Shown here one piece after another: positions 1 to 5,138 of a stretch of DNA of 5,228 nucleotides. Position 1 is the first letter of the stretch, and each line of letters opens with the position of its first letter. This DNA is from Propionibacterium sp. (GTDB taxonomy: Bacteria > Actinomycetota > Actinomycetes > Actinomycetales > Actinomycetaceae). The notes under the pieces were generated by a model. It saw only the letters and a program-made list of their open reading frames with translations, ran no database searches and was not told the origin of the DNA. The position numbers and the translations under genes are program-made. The DNA lies in contig JAKECL010000172.1 of NCBI GenBank assembly GCA_030460725.1, positions 1 to 5,228 of the forward strand. Direction: 5' to 3'.

Positions 1-136
1 TCCCTCAGCCGCTCCTTTCCTGAGCCCTGAGCCCTGAGCCCTGAGCCCCGTTCCGTGTCGTGGCGCCATGGGCACCCAGCCCCCATCGCCACCACCCCCG
101 ACCGCCCGGGTGCGCCGGACCTCACGATTCCCCGCG
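1..136. other. Upstream intergenic stretch without a gene
   Basis: No coding region is supported here. An open frame can be drawn from a GTG at 55, but it lacks a Shine-Dalgarno, reads through the promoter and leader, and encodes only an arginine- and proline-rich low-complexity product. In many actinobacteria rpoB and rpoC lie upstream of this operon, but no rpoC end is visible, so the window starts inside the intergenic region. The only notable structure is the short tandem repeat at 21-48. Confidence 0.6.
21..48. repeat. Four perfect tandem copies of TGAGCCC
   Basis: The heptamer TGAGCCC occurs four times back to back without mismatch, followed by one further C. A 7-base unit does not keep a reading frame, which fits non-coding DNA. 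It lies about 90 bases upstream of the -35 box of the rpsL promoter. It could be a replication-slippage microsatellite or a protein-binding array; the sequence alone does not decide. Confidence 0.85.
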
Positions 137-166
137 TTGACGCCCCAAAGTCCGCGCCGCTAGACT
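137..166 (+). promoter_or_regulatory. Candidate main promoter of the str operon
   Basis: TTGACG at 137-142 matches five of six bases of the sigma70 -35 consensus. TAGACT at 161-166 matches four of six -10 bases and keeps the key T, A and final T. The spacer is 18 bases, within the normal range. Housekeeping promoters of actinobacteria often have this form. Transcription would start near 173, giving a leader of roughly 355 bases before rpsL. I saw no other pair of boxes of similar quality upstream of rpsL. The start point is inferred. Confidence 0.65.
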
Positions 167-319
167 GTTCTGCGGTACCCGAGGCTCTCGGGTCCACTGA
201 ACGTCCCCGAAGCGCCCGTCGGGACCGTGCACCGCACCGGTTCCCGCAGGTCCGCAGACCGGGACGTGCGGGCTCCCCTCGTCGGAGCTCCGGGCGTCAT
301 CCTCTGACCGCCGCAGCAG

Positions 320-346
320 CGTGTGCCGGACCCATGGTCCGACACG
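320..346 (+). promoter_or_regulatory. Leader hairpin with a two-base bulge
   Basis: CGTGT at 320-324 pairs with ACACG at 342-346, and CGGACC at 327-332 pairs with GGTCCG at 336-341. This gives 11 base pairs, with GC at 325-326 bulged on the 5' side and a three-base loop CAT. It is one of the two most stable-looking elements of the rpsL leader. A bulged helix of this kind is a common shape for ribosomal-protein binding sites, but that role is inference only. Confidence 0.5.
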
Positions 347-381
347 TCGCGAACTGCGCGGTGGTCATCATGGCGCACCGG

Positions 382-414
382 CCCCTGACGGACGGTGCTG
401 TCCGCGGACAGGGG
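382..414 (+). promoter_or_regulatory. Leader hairpin with an asymmetric internal loop
   Basis: CCCCTG at 382-387 pairs with CAGGGG at 409-414, and CGGAC at 389-393 pairs with GTCCG at 400-404. The two helices of six and five pairs are separated by an asymmetric internal loop (A388 against CGGA at 405-408) and capped by GGTGCT. No T tract follows, so it is not a standard intrinsic terminator. It lies 117 bases before the rpsL start and could be a regulatory protein site or part of an attenuator. Confidence 0.5.
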
Positions 415-522
415 ATCCGAACCGCCACGGCTGACTGAACATCAGGGCTCGACCACGCACTGCCTGTCCGACAACGACAGACGTCCACCGGTCCGCCGCC
501 ACAGCACCGAAACAGAAGAACT

Positions 523-526
523 GGAG
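523..526 (+). promoter_or_regulatory. Shine-Dalgarno of rpsL
   Basis: GGAG lies five bases before the GTG at 532. With the S12 homology beginning exactly there (MPTIQQLVRKG), it fixes the GTG as the start. No ATG in frame competes nearby. Confidence 0.8.
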
Positions 527-531
527 ACCCA

Positions 532-906
532 GTGCCTACAATCCAGCAGCTCGTCCGCAAGGGACGCAGCTCCAAGCGCGCGAAGGCGAAGACCCCCGCG
601 CTCAAGGGCTCGCCCCAGCGCCGCGGCGTGTGCACACGCGTGTACACGACCACCCCGAAGAAGCCGAACTCGGCTCTCCGCAAGGTCGCGCGTGTGCGCC
701 TCTCCTCCGGCATCGAGGTCACGGCCTACATCCCCGGCGAGGGCCACAACCTCCAGGAGCACTCCATCGTCCTGGTCCGTGGCGGTCGTGTGAAGGACCT
801 CCCCGGCGTCCGTTACCGCATCGTGCGTGGCTCGCTGGACACCCAGGGTGTCCGCAACCGCCAGCAGGCCCGTTCCCGCTACGGCGCGAAGAAGGAGAAG
901 AAGTAA
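532..906 (+). CDS. rpsL: 30S ribosomal protein S12
   Basis: The product is a small-subunit ribosomal protein at the decoding centre that helps monitor codon-anticodon pairing and is the classical target of streptomycin-resistance mutations. The 124-residue protein has the usual bacterial length and covers the whole family from MPTIQQLVRKG to the basic tail YGAKKEKK. The conserved loops TTTPKKPNSALRKVARVRL (39-57) and GGRVKDLPGVRYRIVRG (84-100) are intact. Lys43 and Lys88, the two residues most often changed in streptomycin resistance, are both the sensitive wild-type form. Asp89 is the position that is beta-methylthiolated in some bacteria. The N-terminal stretch around 13-30 (SSKRAKAKTPALKGSPQ) is the most variable part. 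The start is GTG, supported by GGAG five bases upstream. The TAA stop overlaps the rpsG ATG by one base, so the two are probably translationally coupled. It is the only gene here with a TAA stop. Confidence 0.98.
   Translation: MPTIQQLVRKGRSSKRAKAKTPALKGSPQRRGVCTRVYTTTPKKPNSALRKVARVRLSSGIEVTAYIPGEGHNLQEHSIVLVRGGRVKDLPGVRYRIVRGSLDTQGVRNRQQARSRYGAKKEKK
894..897 (+). promoter_or_regulatory. Shine-Dalgarno of rpsG inside the rpsL end
   Basis: GGAG, within AAGGAG, lies in the lysine-rich last codons of rpsL and eight bases before the rpsG ATG. The basic S12 tail therefore doubles as the ribosome binding site for S7. Confidence 0.75.
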
Positions 907-1376
907 TGCCTCGTAAGGGCCCCGCTCCCAAGCGTCCGTTGGTCGACGATCCGGTCTACGGATCCAAGGTCGTCACCCAGCTGGTGAACCGCGTCCTCCT
1001 GGACGGCAAGAAGACCGTCGCCGAACGCATCGTCTACGGCGCACTGGAGACCGTGCGCGAGAAGACGGACCAGGATCCGGTCGTCGTGCTCAAGCGCGCA
1101 CTGGACAACATCCGCCCGGCCCTGGAGGTCCGCTCCCGCCGTGTCGGCGGCGCGACCTACCAGGTCCCCGTCGAGGTCCGCCCCGCGCGTCAGACCACGC
1201 TGGCCCTGCGCTGGCTCACCGACTTCTCCCGCCAGCGTCGCGAGAAGACGATGACCGAGCGTCTCGCCAACGAGATCATGGACGCCTCCAATGGCCTGGG
1301 CGCCGCTGTCAAGCGTCGCGAGGACATGCACAAGATGGCCGAGTCGAACCGCGCATTCGCCCACTACCGCTGGTGA
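906..1376 (+). CDS. rpsG: 30S ribosomal protein S7
   Basis: The product is a primary 16S rRNA binding protein that nucleates assembly of the 30S head and lies near the E and P sites. The 156-residue length is normal for bacteria. The N-terminal signature DPVYGSKVVTQLVNRVLLDGK (15-35) and the beta-hairpin motif VRSRRVGGATYQVPVEV are intact, as is the usual end AFAHYRW. The ATG at 906 is chosen because family similarity begins there and an AAGGAG lies within rpsL. The same frame stays open upstream to 630, but that part is rpsL read out of frame. The start overlaps the rpsL stop in TAATG. In E. coli, S7 represses its own operon through a site in the rpsL-rpsG gap; here that gap does not exist, so any feedback must act elsewhere. 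The stop is TGA. Confidence 0.98.
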   Translation: MPRKGPAPKRPLVDDPVYGSKVVTQLVNRVLLDGKKTVAERIVYGALETVREKTDQDPVVVLKRALDNIRPALEVRSRRVGGATYQVPVEVRPARQTTLALRWLTDFSRQRREKTMTERLANEIMDASNGLGAAVKRREDMHKMAESNRAFAHYRW

Positions 1377-1383
1377 CCCTTCC

Positions 1384-1477
1384 CCTTCACGAGGGCGACG
1401 CCGCCTGAGTCCCGCCGTCATCCCGCGCATGCGGGTGGCACACGGCCCCAGGACGCACGGCCCCGCCCTCGTGGGGG
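1384..1477 (+). promoter_or_regulatory. Long-range stem in the rpsG-fusA spacer
   Basis: CACGAGGGCG at 1388-1397 is perfectly complementary to CGCCCTCGTG at 1464-1473. Two C-G and two G-U pairs can extend the helix outwards to 1384 and 1477. The enclosed 66 bases contain their own hairpin, CCCGC at 1422-1426 with GCGGG at 1431-1435 around GCAT. The whole 147-base spacer between the rpsG stop and fusA start is otherwise without a gene. No T tract follows, so a simple intrinsic terminator is unlikely. It could control fusA translation, protect or process the mRNA, or bind S7; none of this is shown by sequence alone. Confidence 0.5.
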
Positions 1478-1510
1478 AGGACGGACCAGATCCACGCAAC
1501 TTCAAGCGTT

Positions 1511-1514
1511 AGGA
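1511..1514 (+). promoter_or_regulatory. Weak Shine-Dalgarno of fusA
   Basis: AGGA lies nine bases before the GTG at 1524. It is shorter and further away than the sites of rpsL and tuf. It supports the GTG start, together with the EF-G homology that begins at MAQEVLTDLRKVRNIGIMAH. Confidence 0.65.
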
Positions 1515-1523
1515 CACAACTCC

Positions 1524-3647
1524 GTGGCACAAGAGGTGTTGACCGACCTGAGGAAGGTCCGCAACATCGGCATCATGGCCCACATCGATGCCGGCAAGAC
1601 GACCGTGACGGAACGCATCCTGTTCTACACGGGCATCAACTACAAGATCGGCGAGACCCACGACGGCGCCTCGACGACCGACTGGATGGAGCAGGAGAAG
1701 GAACGCGGGATCACCATCACCTCCGCGGCCGTCACCTGCTTCTGGAAGAACAACCAGATCAACATCATCGACACCCCCGGACACGTGGACTTCACGGTCG
1801 AGGTCGAGCGCTCCCTGCGCGTGCTCGACGGCGCCGTCGCGGTCTTCGACGGCAAGGAGGGCGTGGAGCCCCAGTCCGAGACGGTGTGGCGCCAGGCCGA
1901 CAAGTACGAGGTCCCCCGCATCTGCTTCATCAACAAGATGGACAAGCTCGGCGCGGACTTCTACTTCTCGGTGCAGACGATCAAGGACCGCCTCAAGGCG
2001 AACCCCATCGTCATGCAGCTGCCGATCGGTGCGGAGAACGACTTCGAGGGCAACATCGACCTGCTGTCCATGAAGGCCCTGCACTACCCCGTCAAGGATG
2101 CCCAGGGCAACCCGACGCTGGGCGCCATTGTCGAGGAGGGCGAGATCCCCGCCGACCTGGTCGACCGTGCCATTGAGTACCGTGAGGCGCTCATGGAGGC
2201 TGCGGCCGAGGGCACCGACGAGCTCACGGATCTCTACCTGGAGAACGGCGAGCTCTCCGTCGAGCAGATCAAGGAGGGCGTGCGCGCCCTGACGATCGCC
2301 GGCAAGGCGTTCCCGGTCTACTGCGGCACCGCGCTGAAGAACATGGGCACCCAGCCCGTGCTCGACGCGGTCATCGACTTCCTCCCCTCCCCCCTCGACG
2401 TCCCCGACGTCACCGGCTTCAAGCCCGGTCACGAGGACGAGGGTGAGACGGAGTCCCGCAAGCCTGATGAGCACGAGCCCTTCTCGGCCCTGGCCTTCAA
2501 GATCGCCGCCCACCCGTTCTTCGGGAAGCTGACCTTCATCCGGGTCTACTCGGGCAAGCTGGAGGCCGGTTCCGCGGTCCTCAACTCCACGAAGGGCAAG
2601 AAGGAGCGCATCGGGAAGATCTTCCAGATGCACTCCAACAAGGAGAACCCCGTTGATGAGGCCCATGCTGGCCACATCTACGCGGTGATCGGCCTGAAGG
2701 ACACCACGACCGGCGACACGCTCTGCGCGATCGACAAGCCGATCATCCTGGAGTCGATGACCTTCCCCAAGCCCGTCATCCACGTCGCCGTCGAGCCCAA
2801 GTCGAAGGCCGACCAGGAGAAGATGGGTGTCGCCATCCAGAAGCTGGCGGAGGAGGACCCGACCTTCACCGTCGAGCTGGACCCGGAGACCGGCCAGACC
2901 GTCATCGGCGGCATGGGCGAGCTCCACCTCGACATCATCGTCGACCGCATGCGTCGCGAGTTCAAGGTCGAGGCGAACGTCGGCAAGCCGATGGTCGCCT
3001 ACCGCGAGACCATCCGCAAGACGGTCGAGAAGTTCGAGTACACGCACAAGAAGCAGACCGGTGGTTCGGGTCAGTTCGCGCGCGTGATCATCGCGCTGGA
3101 GCCGCTGCCCACCGACTCCGAGGTCGACTACGAGTTCGTGGACAAGGTGACGGGTGGCCGCGTGCCGCGCGAGTACATCCCCTCCGTCGACCACGGCATG
3201 AAGGACGCCATGCAGTCCGGCGTGCTGGCCGGCTACCCGATGGTGGACATCCGCGCGACGCTGCTGGACGGCGCCTACCACGAGGTCGACTCCTCCGAGA
3301 TGGCCTTCAAGATCGCCGGCTCCATGGCGTTCCGTGAGGCTGCCAAGAAGGCCAAGCCGGTCCTGTTGGAGCCGATCATGGAGGTCGAGGTGCGCACGCC
3401 CGAGGAGTACATGGGCGACGTCATCGGCGACCTCAACTCCCGTCGCGGCTCGATCCAGTCCATGGATGAGCAGCACGGCGTGCGCGTGGTCCAGGCGCAC
3501 GTGCCGCTGTCGGAGATGTTCGGGTATGTCGGAGACCTGCGGTCCAAGACCCAGGGTCGCGCGGTGTACTCGATGCAGTTCGACAGCTACGCCGAGGTCC
3601 CCCGGAACGTCGCCGAGGAGATCATCGGGAAGTCTCGGGGCGAGTGA
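1524..3647 (+). CDS. fusA: Translation elongation factor G
   Basis: This cytoplasmic translational GTPase moves tRNAs and mRNA through the ribosome after peptide bond formation and, with the recycling factor, splits ribosomes after termination. It is the target of fusidic acid. The 707 residues cover all five domains of a normal EF-G. The GTPase domain (about 1-290) has P-loop AHIDAGKT (19-26), switch I RGITI (61-65, Thr64), DTPGH (83-87) with catalytic His87, and NKMD (137-140). The beta-barrel domain II follows, then domain III containing GMGELHLDI. Domain IV has the tip segment YHEVDSSEMAF with His586, which reaches the decoding centre, and domain V ends in SYAEVPRNVAEEIIGKSRGE. One oddity is Val28 where EF-G normally has Thr (GKTTVTER for GKTTTTER). 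The start is GTG and the stop TGA. The gene contains no in-frame TTA, CTA or TCA codon, a mark of strong G+C bias. It is 147 bases after rpsG and 219 before tuf. Confidence 0.98.
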   Translation: MAQEVLTDLRKVRNIGIMAHIDAGKTTVTERILFYTGINYKIGETHDGASTTDWMEQEKERGITITSAAVTCFWKNNQINIIDTPGHVDFTVEVERSLRVLDGAVAVFDGKEGVEPQSETVWRQADKYEVPRICFINKMDKLGADFYFSVQTIKDRLKANPIVMQLPIGAENDFEGNIDLLSMKALHYPVKDAQGNPTLGAIVEEGEIPADLVDRAIEYREALMEAAAEGTDELTDLYLENGELSVEQIKEGVRALTIAGKAFPVYCGTALKNMGTQPVLDAVIDFLPSPLDVPDVTGFKPGHEDEGETESRKPDEHEPFSALAFKIAAHPFFGKLTFIRVYSGKLEAGSAVLNSTKGKKERIGKIFQMHSNKENPVDEAHAGHIYAVIGLKDTTTGDTLCAIDKPIILESMTFPKPVIHVAVEPKSKADQEKMGVAIQKLAEEDPTFTVELDPETGQTVIGGMGELHLDIIVDRMRREFKVEANVGKPMVAYRETIRKTVEKFEYTHKKQTGGSGQFARVIIALEPLPTDSEVDYEFVDKVTGGRVPREYIPSVDHGMKDAMQSGVLAGYPMVDIRATLLDGAYHEVDSSEMAFKIAGSMAFREAAKKAKPVLLEPIMEVEVRTPEEYMGDVIGDLNSRRGSIQSMDEQHGVRVVQAHVPLSEMFGYVGDLRSKTQGRAVYSMQFDSYAEVPRNVAEEIIGKSRGE

Positions 3648-3660
3648 GTCCCACGGGGTC
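3648..3660 (+). repeat. 13-base direct repeat, copy after fusA
   Basis: GTCCCACGGGGTC begins at the base after the fusA stop codon. An identical copy lies at 5126-5138, 68 bases after the tuf stop. In both places its GGGGTC or GGGG forms part of the 5' arm of a hairpin. The matching placement downstream of two related GTPase genes is suggestive, but a G+C-rich 13-mer can recur by chance. Confidence 0.6.
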
Positions 3661-3672
3661 GGATCGACCCCG
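3654..3672 (+). promoter_or_regulatory. Perfect 8-base-pair hairpin just after fusA
   Basis: CGGGGTCG at 3654-3661 is perfectly complementary to CGACCCCG at 3665-3672, with loop GAT. It starts seven bases after the fusA stop and is followed after one base by a second, longer hairpin. It has no T tract. Likely roles are protection of the fusA mRNA 3' end or a pause site between fusA and tuf. Confidence 0.6.
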
Positions 3673-3673
3673 A

Positions 3674-3713
3674 TCTGGGTGGGGCGCGGTGGCGACGCCG
3701 GGCCCCACCCAGA
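3674..3713 (+). terminator. Strong GNRA-capped hairpin between fusA and tuf
   Basis: TCTGGGTGGGGC at 3674-3685 pairs without mismatch with GCCCCACCCAGA at 3702-3713. Beyond one G-G mismatch (3686 and 3701), five more pairs, one of them G-U, close a GCGA tetraloop at 3692-3695, which fits the stable GNRA class. The helix thus has 17 pairs in 40 bases. No T tract follows (the next bases are CTCCCGG), so it is not a canonical intrinsic terminator. Terminators without a T tract have been proposed in actinobacteria. It may instead be a partial terminator, an RNase processing barrier, or a 3'-end stabiliser that lets fusA and tuf mRNA levels differ. Confidence 0.5.
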
Positions 3714-3752
3714 CTCCCGGAAAGGCTGCGACAGAGGTCGCGGCCGGACCGG

Positions 3753-3794
3753 GGAGATCCGCCCTACATCAATAGAAAACCCTGTAGGATCTCC
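3753..3794. promoter_or_regulatory. Composite dyad in an A+T-rich patch before tuf
   Basis: GGAGATCC at 3753-3760 and GGATCTCC at 3787-3794 are perfect inverted repeats. Nested inside them, CTACA at 3764-3768 is complementary to TGTAG at 3783-3787. As RNA this gives a stem of 12 pairs with a four-base bulge (CGCC) and a 14-base A-rich loop (3769-3782). As DNA it could be an operator. The centre, 3765-3790, is clearly richer in A and T than everything around it, which is unusual for this genome and typical of promoters. It overlaps the candidate tuf promoter. Confidence 0.5.
3763..3790 (+). promoter_or_regulatory. Possible separate promoter for tuf
   Basis: TAGGAT at 3785-3790 resembles the TAGRAT-like -10 boxes of actinobacteria. 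CCTACA at 3763-3768, 16 bases upstream, is only a weak -35 (ACA matches). Transcription would start near 3797 and give a leader of about 70 bases, beginning with a small hairpin CGGTG 3803-3807 with CACCG 3817-3821. A rival -10, TACAGT at 3809-3814, has no convincing -35. A private tuf promoter would fit the higher need for EF-Tu and is known for tuf in other actinobacteria such as Streptomyces. The assignment is tentative. Confidence 0.35.
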
Positions 3795-3854
3795 TGTCCC
3801 GTCGGTGTTACAGTGGCACCGAGCCGAAGGCTGAGAGAACATCTACCCGAGTCC

Positions 3855-3860
3855 AGGAGG
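3855..3860 (+). promoter_or_regulatory. Strong Shine-Dalgarno of tuf
   Basis: AGGAGG, a full match to the core anti-Shine-Dalgarno complement, lies six bases before the GTG at 3867. It is the best ribosome binding site in the window, as expected for EF-Tu. It decides for this GTG over an in-frame upstream start at 3813, which has no such site and would add 18 residues absent from EF-Tu proteins. Confidence 0.9.
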
Positions 3861-3866
3861 ACACCA

Positions 3867-5057
3867 GTGGCGAAGGCCAAGTTCGAGCGCACCAAGCCGC
3901 ACGTCAACGTCGGTACCATCGGTCACGTTGACCACGGCAAGACCACGCTCACCGCAGCGATCACCAAGGTGCTGCACGACAAGTACCCGGACCTGAACGA
4001 CTTCACGCCGTTCGACCAGGTCGACAACGCCCCGGAGGAGCGCGATCGTGGCATCACGATCAACGTCTCCCACGTCGAGTACCAGACCGAGAAGCGTCAC
4101 TACGCACACGTCGACGCTCCCGGCCACGCCGACTACATCAAGAACATGATCACCGGTGCCGCCCAGATGGACGGCGCAATCCTGGTGGTTGCCGCCACCG
4201 ACGGCCCGATGGCCCAGACGCGTGAGCACGTGCTGCTCGCCCGTCAGGTCGGCGTGCCCACGATCCTGGTCGCCCTCAACAAGGCGGACATGGTCGACGA
4301 CGAAGAGATGCTCGAGCTGGTCGAGGAGGAGTGCCGCGACCTGCTCAACTCGCAGGGCTTCGACGGCGACAACGCCCCGATCATCCGTGTCTCGGCTCTG
4401 AAGGCCCTCGAGGGTGACCCCGAGTGGACCAAGAAGATCGAAGAGCTCATGGATGCCGTGGACACCTACATCCCGACCCCCGAGCGTGACATGGACAAGC
4501 CGTTCCTCATGCCCGTCGAGGACGTCTTCACCATCACCGGCCGCGGCACCGTCGTGACCGGCCGTGTGGAGCGTGGCAAGCTCGCCATCAACTCCGAGGT
4601 CGAGATCCTGGGCATCCGTCCCACGCAGAAGACCACGGTCACCGGCATCGAGATGTTCCACAAGTCGATGGACGAGGCCTGGGCAGGCGAGAACTGTGGC
4701 CTGCTGCTGCGCGGCACCAAGCGCGACGAGGTCGAGCGTGGCCAGGTCGTGGCCAAGCCCGGCTCCATCACGCCCCACACGAAGTTCAAGGGCCAGGTCT
4801 ACATCCTGAAGAAGGACGAGGGCGGCCGTCACAAGCCGTTCTTCACCAACTACCGCCCGCAGTTCTACTTCCGTACCACGGACGTGACCGGCGTCATCCA
4901 GCTGCCCGAGGGCACCGACATGGTGATGCCCGGCGACACGACCGAGATCGACGTCGAGCTGATCCACCCCATCGCGATGGAGCCCGGCCTGGGCTTCGCC
5001 ATCCGCGAGGGTGGCCACACGGTCGGTTCAGGCCGTGTGACCGAGATCGACGCCTGA
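3867..5057 (+). CDS. tuf: Translation elongation factor Tu
   Basis: This cytoplasmic GTPase carries aminoacyl-tRNA to the ribosomal A site and is usually the most abundant bacterial protein. The 396 residues match the normal length. Domain I (about 1-205) has P-loop GHVDHGKT (19-26), switch I RGITIN (61-66, Thr64), DAPGH (83-87) with catalytic His87, and NKAD (138-141). Domain II carries ITGRGTVVTGRVERG. Domain III carries the GGRHKPFF and NYRPQFYFRTTDVTG segments involved in tRNA and antibiotic binding. PMAQTREH (114-121) has Ala where many phyla have Pro; I recall this as common in Micrococcales. The C-terminus GSGRVTEIDA is acidic, whereas most EF-Tu end in a basic VTKI-type tail. The start is GTG with AGGAGG six bases upstream, and the stop is TGA. 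Only one TCA codon is evident (5028-5030). It is the last gene of the operon and may also have its own promoter. Confidence 0.98.
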   Translation: MAKAKFERTKPHVNVGTIGHVDHGKTTLTAAITKVLHDKYPDLNDFTPFDQVDNAPEERDRGITINVSHVEYQTEKRHYAHVDAPGHADYIKNMITGAAQMDGAILVVAATDGPMAQTREHVLLARQVGVPTILVALNKADMVDDEEMLELVEEECRDLLNSQGFDGDNAPIIRVSALKALEGDPEWTKKIEELMDAVDTYIPTPERDMDKPFLMPVEDVFTITGRGTVVTGRVERGKLAINSEVEILGIRPTQKTTVTGIEMFHKSMDEAWAGENCGLLLRGTKRDEVERGQVVAKPGSITPHTKFKGQVYILKKDEGGRHKPFFTNYRPQFYFRTTDVTGVIQLPEGTDMVMPGDTTEIDVELIHPIAMEPGLGFAIREGGHTVGSGRVTEIDA

Positions 5058-5065
5058 GCGACCAG

Positions 5066-5097
5066 GCATCGGGGATCGGCCCTCGGCCGGGCCATGC
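5066..5097 (+). promoter_or_regulatory. Bulged hairpin shortly after tuf
   Basis: GGCCC at 5078-5082 pairs with GGGCC at 5089-5093 around loop TCGGCC. GCAT at 5066-5069 pairs with ATGC at 5094-5097, leaving eight bases (5070-5077) bulged on the 5' side. It begins eight bases after the tuf stop codon. No T tract follows; it may stabilise the mRNA end upstream of the terminator. Confidence 0.4.
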
Positions 5098-5125
5098 GGG
5101 TGACCGTGTGACGTGACGAGTGGTG

Positions 5126-5138
5126 GTCCCACGGGGTC
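5126..5138 (+). repeat. 13-base direct repeat, copy after tuf
   Basis: GTCCCACGGGGTC is identical to the copy that starts right after the fusA stop codon at 3648-3660. Here its GGGG (5133-5136) forms the base of the probable terminator stem. Confidence 0.6.

Larger units (their letters stand above)
173..531 (+). promoter_or_regulatory. Long structured 5' untranslated leader of rpsL
   Basis: This gene-free stretch lies between the predicted transcription start and rpsL and can form a series of hairpins. ACCCGAG at 177-183 pairs with CTCGGGT at 187-193. GTCCCCGA at 203-210 pairs with TCGGGAC at 219-225 with one bulged C. CCCGCAGGTC at 243-252 pairs with GACC at 257-260 and TGCGGG at 267-272 around a six-base bulge; TCCCG at 242-246 could instead pair with CGGGA at 260-264, so two folds compete. 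Stronger stems at 320-346 and 382-414 are listed separately, and a weak one is CTGTC 464-468 with GACAG 476-480. The length and density of structure suggest post-transcriptional control, for example by a ribosomal protein, but G+C-rich RNA folds easily by chance. I cannot assign it to a known leader family. Confidence 0.45.

Noticed and set aside
21..48. The heptamer array as a CRISPR or iteron-type origin
   Set aside because: Seven-base units without spacers are not CRISPR. Nothing else nearby suggests replication functions.
55..438. A possible small gene in the leader region
   Set aside because: It has no Shine-Dalgarno and an Arg/Pro/Ala-rich composition, runs across the promoter and several hairpins, and resembles no known protein.
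630..905. An N-terminal extension of S7 starting at 630
   Set aside because: These bases are rpsL read out of frame. S7 similarity starts at the ATG at 906, which has its own ribosome binding site.
879..1505. A 208-residue minus-strand open frame opposite rpsG
   Set aside because: It is in register with rpsG codons, has no recognisable family, and is explained by the same codon bias.
1509..3842. A 777-residue open frame on the minus strand opposite fusA
   Set aside because: Its codons lie exactly opposite the fusA codons. Stops there need TTA, CTA or TCA in the sense frame, and these codons are avoided in this genome. The product is a low-complexity Leu/Val/Asp/Arg/Gly-rich sequence with no recognisable domain, so it is a codon-bias shadow.
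3813..3866. An N-terminal extension of EF-Tu starting at 3813
   Set aside because: EF-Tu proteins begin MAKAKFERTKPH, matching the GTG at 3867, and AGGAGG at 3855-3860 is placed for that start.
3843..5018. A 391-residue open frame on the minus strand opposite tuf
   Set aside because: It has the same cause: it is in register with tuf codons and is broken only where tuf uses TCA at 5028-5030.
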